Positions 16,990 through 25,359 of a DNA stretch of 64,000 nucleotides are shown one piece after another. Each line of letters starts with the position of its first letter. Within the stretch, counting starts at the first letter, position 1. A program made the position numbers and the translations under genes. Source of the stretch: Schlesneria sp. DSM 10557 (GTDB lineage: Bacteria > Planctomycetota > Planctomycetia > Planctomycetales > Planctomycetaceae). Location: contig NZ_CP124747.1 of the NCBI RefSeq assembly GCF_041860085.1, positions 1,178,001 to 1,242,000 of the forward strand. The letters are read 5' to 3'. The notes beneath the pieces are model-generated. The model was not told where the DNA came from, searched no databases, and worked only from the letters and a program-made list of their open reading frames with translations.

Positions 16990-17553
16990 TTATTTGGTTT
17001 TCTGTTTTGCCTTCACGGCTTCCCAGTGTTTGCGAATAATTTCGGCGGCCTCATCAGTGGCTGAGAGCTTCTTTTGAAGTTCAGAGTTCGTCATCGGCTT
17101 GTCTGCTGGCATCGCAGGTGCCCCGTCGGGGACGGGGGGAGTATACGACGGTAACACCGCCGTATCAGCGCTGGAATAGTGCGAGCCGACGTCAGCCAGC
17201 CAGTCTGCGATCTCCGTTTCAGAGATCTTTTCTTCAAACTTCCTGACAGATTGCTTCGCCTTCGGCTTCACAGGGACTTGCAGCAACGTCGAACCGATCC
17301 TGAGAACATCTCCCTCTCGAAGCAGGGTCGGCCCTTTGATTGGCGCGTCGTTAACAAGCGTTCCGTTCTGACTTCCCAGATCTGTCACCAGAATTCCTTC
17401 AGGTGTATTTTTCAGGACGCAGTGTTTGCGGCTGACGAGTGCAGAACCGATACGCAAGTCGCAGTCGTCGTCCCGTCCCACCACCATTTGCTTGGAAGGC
17501 AGAACAAGGCGCTTCCCCTGGAGCTTGCCCGACTGAATGACGAGTTCTGACAT
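16990..17553 (-). CDS. FHA domain-containing protein
   Basis: 187 residues from ATG 17553, with a purine-rich GAGAGG upstream; a TTG three codons earlier is unlikely. Residues about 1-95 are a canonical forkhead-associated domain: MVVGRDDDCDLRIGSALVSR then KHCVLKN and DLGSQNGTLVND, so Arg of GR, Ser/His of SRKH and Asn of NGT, the phosphothreonine-binding residues, are all present. The C-terminal half is Lys/Ala/Pro-rich and likely flexible, ending in a Lys-rich helix. FHA domains read Ser/Thr kinase signals; no kinase is in the window. Predicted cytoplasmic, since there is no signal or membrane segment. Contrast with the FHA of the 1159-residue protein, whose binding residues are altered. 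Confidence 0.88.
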   Translation of the reverse strand: MSELVIQSGKLQGKRLVLPSKQMVVGRDDDCDLRIGSALVSRKHCVLKNTPEGILVTDLGSQNGTLVNDAPIKGPTLLREGDVLRIGSTLLQVPVKPKAKQSVRKFEEKISETEIADWLADVGSHYSSADTAVLPSYTPPVPDGAPAMPADKPMTNSELQKKLSATDEAAEIIRKHWEAVKAKQKTK

Positions 17554-18819
17554 TCTTCTCAACCTCTCTCAGATATCGAGGGCGATTCAGCACCTCGAGC
17601 ATTGGCAGGCAATCGACAGCAGGGGCCTTGGCGAAATTTTATTCTGGTACCGTTGTCGGTTCGCTAAATTGTGGCATCCCGTGTTTCGCCCCTTCTGGAG
17701 GGAATTCAAACGAAAATAGTTGCCACAGTCACAGACAAGCAGAATCGAATCAGCCCCCTTTGTGTCTTGAAGCCCGGATTTTGTCCAGATGGCTTTTAAA
17801 ACCGGGGATCCGAAGGTGGTAAGCGCGTAAGATTCAATTGGATTTAACGGGTCATTGTACGAACCGGCCCGATGACTCAGGTGACGCGATATTCGCACAT
17901 TGTTCGACATCAGAATGACGACAAGACATCGAACATCAGAAGGTTGGACGCGTCCACCGAGCTCGAGGCTCACCTCGCCAGCGAACCTTAACTGGAAAGA
18001 TTGAGCTATCGCCTTTCGTCGGTTTAATGACGACTGCGTCCGGGTTTCTTCTATTACCGGGACACCAGCGCGGTTGTGAAGTTCCGAGGGCTGATTCATC
18101 GCTATTGCATCGCAACGATCGGCTTCATCAATCAAGACAGGATTGATTGCGACATCGAGGTTCGGCAACTGAGACCAGCGATCAGAAATCACGTTTTCAC
18201 TCGTCAGTTTTCCAGGCCTGCATCGAGAACGAAGCGAAGGGAGGTGGCTTGGCCTTAACGGTAGTCTATCACGTACTTCGAGATTCCATTGCGGAATCGG
18301 CGACGCTGAGTTGTCTTCCTGATTCCAGTATTCCGTCGCTCATCAGGGATGACAAGCTGACTTGATAAGTGAACATCAATCAACTGATAGCCCAAATCTT
18401 CTTATAACGCAACGTCGTGCTCTCCGTGATCACGTTCCTTCGGCGATGCGAACAGAGTGAATCAAAGTCCAGTCACGGCCGTACTACTCATTCTGAAAAG
18501 TCGCACCATCAGTTTCGGAATAGAAATCTGCCGGCGACCTGGGACGATACTCGGGGAGGATGCGAGCACAGTTAATCTTTCGCCCGCAACCCCGTCGCTC
18601 GCGCGACACCTTTCAACATTTCGTGTTTTCTTCGACCGGCTTTTACGAAGCCACACGAAGGACCGCTCCCCCCGGGCACAGCAGATCCATTTGCGACAGG
18701 CCCCTTCTTTAGACGTCCCCTCGTCAGTCAGCGTTTCGTCACGTTGCGCGCTGAGACAGATTGGTGACACTTGCGTACGATTCCAGAAAGTCACACCGTT
18801 CTGAATCGTGGGGTCTAGC
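17554..18819. other. Long region without a convincing gene
   Basis: 1266 bp between the divergent FHA and arginine-deiminase-fold genes. Frames of 201 residues (minus, 17587-18192), 115 (plus, 18457-18804) and 123 residues (minus, 18462-18833) exist, but none shows a recognisable domain, signal peptide, ribosome site or consistent codon bias. It may hold decayed genes, long leaders or an undetected RNA. Confidence 0.5.
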
Positions 18820-19647
18820 ATGCGAGAAATCATTCGGCCAACGATCCTGATGTGCCCACCCGACTACTACGGGATTGAGTACGAGATCAATCCATGGATG
18901 AATCGAGACACGCCCAGCGACTCAGCCCGCTCCATGCAGCAGTGGCAGACGTTGCACGATCTGCTGCGCGAACTCAACGTGAAGATCTGTCTGATGGATC
19001 CAGTCAAGGGCCTTCCCGACCTGGTTTTTACCGCGAATGCGGGTCTGGTCTGGAAGAACAAGATATTCCTTGCAACCTTTCGACATCCCGCACGTCAGGG
19101 CGAAACACCGATCGACAACGCCTGGTTCACCGCGAATGGATTCGAGACCATCACGTTGCCGGTTGGGCTGAACTTTGAAGGAGCAGGCGACGCTCTTTTC
19201 TGCGGAGACACGTTGTACGGCGGATACCTTGTTCGCAGTGATGCTTCTTCCATCCAGTGGCTGGGATCGGAACTGAATTGCCGCGCCATCCCGCTGCAAC
19301 TGGTCGATGATCGCTTCTATCATCTCGATACCTGCTTTTGTCCTCTCGATGCGACATCTGCGATTTACTTTCCTCACGCATTCGATGACTACGCCCGCCG
19401 TGCACTTCAGCAGATCCCACTCCTGATTGAAGTCAACGAAAAGGAAGCCGCGAGGTTCGCCTGTAATGCCGTCGTCGTTGGAAGGCATGTCGTTCTGAAT
19501 GAGGGTTGCCCTCAGTTGGAGGCCAGCCTGTCAAAGCACGGCTTCATTCCCCATAGCACACCGCTGGACGAGTTTCTCAAAGCGGGTGGAAGCGCAAAAT
19601 GTTTGACACTGCGACTGGATGGGGAAGAGGCCGCGACCTGGTCCTGA
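18820..19647 (+). CDS. Arginine deiminase/amidinotransferase-fold hydrolase (DDAH-like)
   Basis: 275 residues from ATG 18820; a GTG four codons earlier is an alternative. The guanidino-group-modifying fold is shown by its spaced active-site motifs: DLVFTANAGLV (Asp67, Asn73), FEGAGDALF (Glu120, Asp124), FYHLDTCFCPL (His168) and the nucleophile Cys261 in GGSAKCLTL near the C terminus. The length, about 275 residues, matches dimethylarginine dimethylaminohydrolase and related hydrolases rather than the 400-residue arginine deiminases. DDAH converts methylated arginines to citrulline and amine; related enzymes act on other guanidines, so the exact substrate is open. No arginine pathway neighbour is present; photolyase converges on its 3' end 32 bp away. 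Confidence 0.82.
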   Translation: MREIIRPTILMCPPDYYGIEYEINPWMNRDTPSDSARSMQQWQTLHDLLRELNVKICLMDPVKGLPDLVFTANAGLVWKNKIFLATFRHPARQGETPIDNAWFTANGFETITLPVGLNFEGAGDALFCGDTLYGGYLVRSDASSIQWLGSELNCRAIPLQLVDDRFYHLDTCFCPLDATSAIYFPHAFDDYARRALQQIPLLIEVNEKEAARFACNAVVVGRHVVLNEGCPQLEASLSKHGFIPHSTPLDEFLKAGGSAKCLTLRLDGEEAATWS

Positions 19648-19679
19648 CGTATGCGTCGCCCGGCAAAGCGATTCCGTAC

Positions 19680-21143
19680 TTACGGGGCGTCTTTCATCTG
19701 GCGCAGTCCGTCGAGTGCTCGCTCACGCGCAACGCCATGATCGATGATTGGTTTCGGATAGTCCTTTCCCAGAACAACATTGGCCCTTGCGAGAATTCCA
19801 GCAGGAGCCGTCCACGGGGCATGCAGCCAGGGAAGTGGAAGGTCTTTCAGTTCTGGTATCCAGCGACGGAGATAGGATCCTTGAGGATCAAATTTTTCCG
19901 ACTGCAGTTGTGGATTAAGAATTCGAAAGTACGGAGCCGCGTCGGCCCCACAGCCCGCAATCCATTGCCACCCCAGTGTGTTATTGGCGAGGTCTGCATC
20001 AACCAGAGTGTCATAGAACCACGCGGCACCGTACTTCCACGAGATCATCAAGTCCTTAACAAGAAAAGAACCGACAATCATCCGCACCCGGTTGTGCATC
20101 CACCCGGTCGCCCACAATTCGCGCATTCCGGCATCCACTATCGGGTAGCCAGTTTCTCCCTTTTGCCAGGCAACCAGACCCGAAGGATCCGCTCGCCACG
20201 GGAATCTCTCGAAATCCGCCCGTAGCGGCCGTTCCACCGTCGACGGAAAGTGATAGATCAAATTGTGTGCAAATTCGCGCCAGCCCACTTCTTTAAGAAA
20301 CGTGTCAGGCCCTGCCGTTTCTGTTGCGCTGGCAACACTCTTGCCCGACATTGTTTCGATCAGTTTTGAAGTCTGGTGCCAGACCGTGCGTGGACTGATC
20401 TCGCCGAAATGCAGGTACGGAGAAAGTCGTGAAGTACCGCGTGTCGCTGGAAAGTCTCGTTGTGTGTCGTATTCAAACGCGGCCGACTTCAGAAATCGAT
20501 CCAGCACATCTGCGGCGGAATTTTGTGGTGTCTCCCAGAACTGATGAAAACCGTCGTCCCAGCGAATCGTGGGAAGTAGCTTGAGGTCGTCGACCGTCAA
20601 CGAATTGGGCCATTGATCTGGCGGCCGAATCTGCTCGGGAGCGGGAAGTGGTTCGTCGGGGGGCGAAGCCTTGAGACATGCCTTCCAGAAGGGGGTGAAG
20701 ACCTGATACGGACGACCCTCTTTGGTTTGAATGTCCCACGGTTCAAAGAGAAGATTGCCGCCGAAGCTCTCGGCCTCAATTCCGCGAGAATTGAGCTCAC
20801 GCTTCGTGATTTCGTCTCGCTTGCGTAACGCCGGTTCGTAGCCCCGAGTCCAGTAGACGGCAACCGCGTCCAACTCGTCAACCAGTTCCAGCAGTATGGC
20901 CAACGGTTCCCCGGTTCGAAGGATCAAGCGGGAACCGCGAGATTGTAACTCGCGACTCAATCGCATCAGCGAATGATGCAACCACCAGCGACTTGCGGCA
21001 CCTGGAGCGGTTTCATCGTTAACGGGACATGAATGGATGTAAAGCGGGACGACCGGTTCACCTCGCTCGATGGCCGACTGCAAGGCGGGATGATCTTCAA
21101 TCCGTAGATCGCGTTGAAACCAGACGATATGGGGACGATTCAC
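19680..21143 (-). CDS. phrB: Deoxyribodipyrimidine photo-lyase (class I CPD photolyase)
   Basis: 487 residues. N-terminal photolyase alpha/beta domain begins VWFQRDLRIEDHPAL and covers about 1-150; the FAD-binding helical domain fills about 270-480. Signature stretches include RLSPYLHFGEIS, GYPIVDAGMRELWATGWMHN, RVRMIVGSFLVKDL and ADLANNTLGWQWIAGCGAD, matching class I cyclobutane pyrimidine dimer photolyases, including the Trp residues of the electron-transfer chain. The enzyme uses blue light to split UV-induced thymine dimers. Its ATG at 21143 overlaps the stop of the upstream MerR/B12-domain regulator by 4 nt (ATGA), so the two are translationally coupled. It converges with the DDAH-like gene. 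Confidence 0.95.
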   Translation of the reverse strand: MNRPHIVWFQRDLRIEDHPALQSAIERGEPVVPLYIHSCPVNDETAPGAASRWWLHHSLMRLSRELQSRGSRLILRTGEPLAILLELVDELDAVAVYWTRGYEPALRKRDEITKRELNSRGIEAESFGGNLLFEPWDIQTKEGRPYQVFTPFWKACLKASPPDEPLPAPEQIRPPDQWPNSLTVDDLKLLPTIRWDDGFHQFWETPQNSAADVLDRFLKSAAFEYDTQRDFPATRGTSRLSPYLHFGEISPRTVWHQTSKLIETMSGKSVASATETAGPDTFLKEVGWREFAHNLIYHFPSTVERPLRADFERFPWRADPSGLVAWQKGETGYPIVDAGMRELWATGWMHNRVRMIVGSFLVKDLMISWKYGAAWFYDTLVDADLANNTLGWQWIAGCGADAAPYFRILNPQLQSEKFDPQGSYLRRWIPELKDLPLPWLHAPWTAPAGILARANVVLGKDYPKPIIDHGVARERALDGLRQMKDAP

Positions 21144-22039
21144 GACTCTGTTTCTAACCCCGCGTTTGTTGCCCCCGCACGCCGCATAGATCTGGCCAGA
21201 TTCTCGAGTTGTTGGAGCGACTCACAGACCTGACACGACAATCCCGCGAGTCTCCGACGCAAATCTTCGTCGACCGCTCTACCACCCACCAGGAAAGCAA
21301 CGCCATTTGCTTCGGCGATTTGCGACAATGATTCCACCTGCTTGACGAATCGATCAATATCAGAGATGCGAGTTGCGGTGAGCCAGAACAGTCGCGGCTT
21401 CATGTCACTGAGCGCATTCACCATGGAGTCAAAGGGAATTGACGTACCCAGCGAGGTGGCATTCCAGAGGCAGTCGCGCAGAACCAGTTCCGCCATTGCG
21501 TTCGGAAGGCTGTTGGTATCGTCTTCCAAAGTTCCACCGCAGGCATCCCATTCCTTGTCGGGCGCCTTCAGGGTCGATCGGAGATTGAACAAGACTCTTT
21601 GAAGGAACTCACAACTTCGACGTTCCTGGTAGACTTCGATTGACGACGACGCCCATCGTTCACGAATCTCGCGGAAAGCAGGGATCATCAGCCGGTCGCA
21701 AATTGTGCTGATGGAATGCCGGGCCAAATAAAGATCATAAACGACTTGCCAGACGGATTCTTCATTTCCTTTGATCAAGGCATCTACAAGGATTCTAACC
21801 CCTCGCTCCAGCCCAATCTCGGAACGCTGCGATCGGGTTGGCAACCCGAGAGCGCCGGGCACGACAATCACGTGTTCGCGTTCTTTGACGAACCTCAACA
21901 CGTCACTCAGAGGCAATTTGCGATGCCCGCCGAGCGTACGCACGAAGTGAATTGCACCCTGGTCACAGTACCTTTTGATCGACGATTCGCTGAGTCCGAT
22001 CGCTCTTGCCACTTGCTTTGGGGAAAGTAAATCATTCAT
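21140..22039 (-). CDS. MerR-type regulator with degenerate B12-binding domain (CarH/LitR-like)
   Basis: 299 residues from ATG 22039, preceded by AGGGA; a GTG at 22084 is the alternative. Residues about 5-55 form a MerR/excisionase winged helix (LSPKQVARAIGLSESSIKRY then TLGGHRKLPLSDVLRFV). Residues about 75-160 fit the four-helix B12-binding-2 cap and about 165-285 a Rossmann-like B12-binding domain (MAELVLRDCLWNATSLGTSI). CarH/LitR proteins sense light through adenosylcobalamin and repress photolyase and carotenoid genes. Here the cap motif Wx9EH reads Trp129-x9-Glu139-Arg140, and DxHxxG reads Asp174-Thr-Asn176-Ser-Leu-Pro179, so both ligand His are absent. The start of photolyase overlaps its stop. 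I infer regulation of the operon, probably without cobalamin. Confidence 0.85.
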   Translation of the reverse strand: MNDLLSPKQVARAIGLSESSIKRYCDQGAIHFVRTLGGHRKLPLSDVLRFVKEREHVIVVPGALGLPTRSQRSEIGLERGVRILVDALIKGNEESVWQVVYDLYLARHSISTICDRLMIPAFREIRERWASSSIEVYQERRSCEFLQRVLFNLRSTLKAPDKEWDACGGTLEDDTNSLPNAMAELVLRDCLWNATSLGTSIPFDSMVNALSDMKPRLFWLTATRISDIDRFVKQVESLSQIAEANGVAFLVGGRAVDEDLRRRLAGLSCQVCESLQQLENLARSMRRAGATNAGLETES

Positions 22040-22389
22040 TTCTTTTTCCCTGGCACGATTTCGTTTTGTTTTTAGACAGCTCACCGTCGCGTCCGCAACG
22101 ATTACGATACAGTCTCCATCTCAAGGCCCGCCGGCTGATGATCGCCGTCGCATGTTACAAATCCATTTCATGAAGTAATACGCACTTTGGGTCCAAAACT
22201 CCATACATGAATGTCGTTTTTTTCGCCATGAAAGCGTCCAAGAACTCAATTCGCGCCGATTTGAAGCAGCGCCACCGATAAAAAGCAAAAAACGATTTGA
22301 TAATGCACAGCGAAAAAATTCACCGTCTGTGTCAAATCGCGCGTCAGGATTTCGAGAAGCCAGGTACGGGAACAGAATAGCTGCGACGG
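22040..22389. other. Intergenic region upstream of the regulator-photolyase operon
   Basis: 350 bp between the stop of mgtE and the start of the regulator, both on the minus strand. It must contain the promoter of the regulator-photolyase unit. A short palindrome TTTGG-GT-CCAAA lies at 22186-22197 and A-rich tracts at 22277-22320; no clear terminator hairpin for mgtE was found. Confidence 0.45.
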
Positions 22390-23775
22390 CTAATTCTTCA
22401 GAAGTGTCCCGCCCAGAACAATGATTGAGATCGAAAAATAGATTAACAATCCCGTCACGTCGACGAACGTGGCGACAAAGGGCGCAGAGGAAGTCGCAGG
22501 ATCAAGCCCGAGGCGTTTGAGAGCGAACGGCAACATCGAACCGATCAGTGACCCCCATAGCACGATCGCCACCAGGGACAGACTGACTGCCATTCCGACC
22601 AGCGCCCAATGTTCGCCATAGACATCGGAAAATAGACTCCATGTCGCAATTCGTAAGAAGCCAATCGATCCCAGCAACAATCCCAAAATTGATCCCGAGA
22701 TGACCTCACGGCGAAAGACTTTCATCCAGTCGACAAGCCGAATCTCTCCCACAGCGAGGGCTCTCACGATCAACGTCGCGGCCTGTGAACCGGAATTTCC
22801 TCCACTGGAAATGATCAGCGGGATGAACAGCGCAAGCACCACCGCCTGGTCGAGCTGGTGTTCGAAGTATCCCATGACGGTGGCGGTTAAAAGTTCCCCG
22901 AGGAACAGAATGACGAGCCAGGTTGCTCGTTTATGCACCATCGTAAAGAGGGGCGTGCTCGCATAGGGCTCGCTCAGGGCCTCCAGTCCACCGAACTTCT
23001 GTGCGTCTTCGGTCGCCGCCTGTTCAGCGACATCCAGCACGTCGTCGATGGTGACGATCCCAACCAGTTTGTGATGTTCATCCAACACCGGAAGTGCCGT
23101 TCGATCGTACCGGCGGAAGACTTCAATTGCGGAGCGTTTCAGATCAGTCGCCTGCAGCGCAACGTAATTGGAGTCCATCAACCGCTCAATGGTGATGTGG
23201 ACCGGTGCAATCAGAATCTGTCGAATTCTCAAGTCATCGATCAGGTGCATGTCATGGTCGACGACATAGACGACATTGAGAGACTCGCTGTCCTGCCCGT
23301 GACGACGGACATGCTCGAGCACGTGTTCAACGGTCCAATTCGGGCGGACCGCGACAAAATCGGGTGTCATCAATCGGCCGACACTGTCCTCTGGATAATG
23401 AAGCAGGGACCGTGCAATCGCCTGCTGCTGCGCGGAAAGTGTTTGAAGATGTTTCTCGCGGTCCGCTTCGTCAAGTTCTTCCAGCAAAGCGGTCCGGTCG
23501 TCTGCCGACATGTCATTGAACAGCGCCCCCGCGTCGGCGGGCTCAAGACTTTCCAACAGCATATGCTGTGTTGGCCGGTCGAGATATTCAAAGATCAACG
23601 TGCGCTGGGGCCCGTGTAGCAAACGAAATGCCGCCTTCTGGTCAGCGTCGCTGAGATCAGCAAACAATTCAGCAATGTCCGCCGGCTGCCACATATCCAG
23701 CGCTTCGCTCAGCGTTGTGCCATCGCGGTTTTCGATCAGCTCACGAATCTCTGGCAGCATCAACTTGCAAAGCAT
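22390..23775 (-). CDS. mgtE: Magnesium transporter MgtE
   Basis: 461 residues, the normal family length. Residues about 25-130 form the helical MgtE N domain (superhelical sensor), about 135-255 two CBS domains (RLMTPDFVAV and RLMDSNYVAL begin them; the second ends VGIVTIDDVLDV), and about 285-460 five membrane helices. The pore signature SSGGNSGSQ is at 323-331 and an Asp-containing last helix (FVATFVDVTGLLIYF) follows, as in Thermus MgtE. The protein is an inner-membrane, Mg2+-gated channel for Mg2+ uptake, closed by Mg2+ bound between the N and CBS domains. Start may be Met1 or Met6 (23760). It lies 147 bp downstream of moeA on the same strand; no shared function is evident. Confidence 0.95.
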   Translation of the reverse strand: MLCKLMLPEIRELIENRDGTTLSEALDMWQPADIAELFADLSDADQKAAFRLLHGPQRTLIFEYLDRPTQHMLLESLEPADAGALFNDMSADDRTALLEELDEADREKHLQTLSAQQQAIARSLLHYPEDSVGRLMTPDFVAVRPNWTVEHVLEHVRRHGQDSESLNVVYVVDHDMHLIDDLRIRQILIAPVHITIERLMDSNYVALQATDLKRSAIEVFRRYDRTALPVLDEHHKLVGIVTIDDVLDVAEQAATEDAQKFGGLEALSEPYASTPLFTMVHKRATWLVILFLGELLTATVMGYFEHQLDQAVVLALFIPLIISSGGNSGSQAATLIVRALAVGEIRLVDWMKVFRREVISGSILGLLLGSIGFLRIATWSLFSDVYGEHWALVGMAVSLSLVAIVLWGSLIGSMLPFALKRLGLDPATSSAPFVATFVDVTGLLIYFSISIIVLGGTLLKN

Positions 23776-23922
23776 TTGTCTTGAATCCTCTCAGACTCGT
23801 CAGCTCGACCCGAGCATCCGTGTTCCGCTGTTCCTGCTGGTCTCTTTGCCGACTTCCCGAGATGTCATGAAAGCCAGCGTCAGACAGCGATTCCTGCGCC
23901 GATGAGCGACGGCTGGCACCCT

Positions 23923-25155
23923 CTACCAAGCATACGACGGAAGGCAATCACCCACCTGGAACTGGCGAGCTTCGCCCGAGAGAAACACCATACCGTTCGC
24001 AGAAACGGTGCCGCACAGGTCAGACGATCCGTGCCAGGGAACCAACCGGACACTGAGTCCCTCTTTCGTCCACGTCAGACACGCGGGATGATACGTTGGA
24101 CGATCAGCCCGAGTCGAGTATGCGTGCTCGAGTTTCGCAAAGATCGGACTGGGTGTTGGAGGATCGACTCCCATCAGACGGCGAATCGCCGTCCGGACAA
24201 AGATCTCGCAGCAGACCATGCTGCTGACAGGATTGCCCGGCAAACCGAACACATAGGCAGAGTGGCTTGCCGAACTGACAGACGCTGATCGATCAACGCC
24301 GCAAAACTGACCGAACCAGAGAGGTTTACCCGGCTTCATTTCGACCTTGTGGAAGACCTGCTCCACCCCCGCTTCCGCCAGCGTTGCCGGGACCAGATCC
24401 AGTGTTCCGGCCGAGACGCCCCCCGACAGGACCAGTAGATCTGATTGCAACCCCTCTCGAATCTTCGACAGCAGGTCGTCGCGATTATCTCGAGCGATTC
24501 CCAGAGACATTGCCTCGGCCCCCGCTGCTGTAACTTGGGCCGCGAGCATGGCGACATTGGAGTTGCGAATCTGGCCGGGGCCGGGAGCGGATTCGATCGG
24601 AACGAGTTCGTCGCCTGTTGCCAGAATGGACACCTTCGGGCGTCTCCGGGCCGTGACGTGTGCGCACCCCAGTTCCGCAAGCGCCCCGATGCGGGCACCG
24701 TTCAGTGTCAGGCCGCGACTCAGAACACATGCACCTGACCGGACTGACGTCCCTCGTCGAATCAGGTTTGCACCGATAGTTGGTGGACCGCACTGCACTA
24801 CAACGCGATCGCCGTCTCGCCGGGTTTCTTCAACCTTGATCACCACATCGGCTCCTTCGGGAAGAGGAGCCCCCGTCATAATCTGTGTGGCTTCACCCGG
24901 ACCGACTCGCATCGATGGGACGCGCCCTGCTGTGACCGTTTCGATCACTTTCAGCGACGTGCCCACGGCGGTGACATCTGCTGCCCGGACGGCGTAGCCA
25001 TCCATCAGCGATTTGTCGAAAGGGGGAGAATCCGAGTGGCTAATGACGTCCGCCCCCAGTGTCAGTCCCAGAGCCTCACTGAGAGGTACCTGGGAAACAC
25101 CAAGGGGCGTAATAGTTGCGACCAGTTTCTGGAGGGCGTCGTCCACAGTCCACAT
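23923..25155 (-). CDS. moeA: Molybdopterin molybdotransferase MoeA
   Basis: 410 residues, typical for MoeA. Domain order: linker and N-terminal MoeA domain (about 5-165, with PPFDKSLMDGYAVRAADV and the acceptor stretch QIMTGAPLPEGADVVIKVEE), the MogA-like catalytic domain (about 175-320, with VSILATGDELV, NSNVAML, LSGGVSAGTLDLVP and KPGKPLWFGQ, then FGLPGNPVSS), and the C-terminal beta-barrel domain (about 335-405). The enzyme inserts molybdate into adenylylated molybdopterin, releasing AMP, to give molybdenum cofactor, in the cytoplasm. A serine/glycine insertion (DRSASVSSASHS) before the PGNP motif is a local variation. No other molybdenum cofactor genes are in the window. Confidence 0.95.
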   Translation of the reverse strand: MWTVDDALQKLVATITPLGVSQVPLSEALGLTLGADVISHSDSPPFDKSLMDGYAVRAADVTAVGTSLKVIETVTAGRVPSMRVGPGEATQIMTGAPLPEGADVVIKVEETRRDGDRVVVQCGPPTIGANLIRRGTSVRSGACVLSRGLTLNGARIGALAELGCAHVTARRRPKVSILATGDELVPIESAPGPGQIRNSNVAMLAAQVTAAGAEAMSLGIARDNRDDLLSKIREGLQSDLLVLSGGVSAGTLDLVPATLAEAGVEQVFHKVEMKPGKPLWFGQFCGVDRSASVSSASHSAYVFGLPGNPVSSMVCCEIFVRTAIRRLMGVDPPTPSPIFAKLEHAYSTRADRPTYHPACLTWTKEGLSVRLVPWHGSSDLCGTVSANGMVFLSGEARQFQVGDCLPSYAW

Positions 25156-25300
25156 ATTGTCTTCTTTGCGTGGTCTATGAACTGGGCAAGGCCGGCTCGA
25201 CTCGTCTACGTCAAAGCGGATTGCTTACTTTGCACGAGGCACTGGCATTCAACTCGACCGGCCAGTGGCCTAATTCATATCGGTTCACGGTATTCAGCTC

Positions 25301-25325
25301 AGAGGCGGCCACTCGTGCCGCCTCT
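25301..25325 (-). terminator. GC-rich hairpin after the BBP7 gene
   Basis: Perfect 9-bp arms AGAGGCGGC (25301-25309) and GCCGCCTCT (25317-25325) with a 7-nt loop, about 35 nt past the stop of the outer-membrane protein gene. There is no T-run, but position and stem strength suit a terminator. Confidence 0.55.
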
Positions 25326-25359
25326 ACTCGATCCAGGATCCGTCTGACAGTCTGGAATC

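Noticed and set aside
17587-18192. 201-residue frame on the minus strand
   Set aside because: No domain, no ribosome site, mixed codon use and a Cys-rich tail unlike any family I recognise; kept only as part of the unexplained region.
18457-18833. Overlapping 115- and 123-residue frames on opposite strands
   Set aside because: Opposed frames over the same bases with low-complexity Arg/Ser/Leu content are most likely chance.
22186-22197. Palindrome TTTGG-GT-CCAAA as operator of the MerR/B12-domain regulator
   Set aside because: Short and common; about 150 bp from the start, with no second copy, so not listed as a site.
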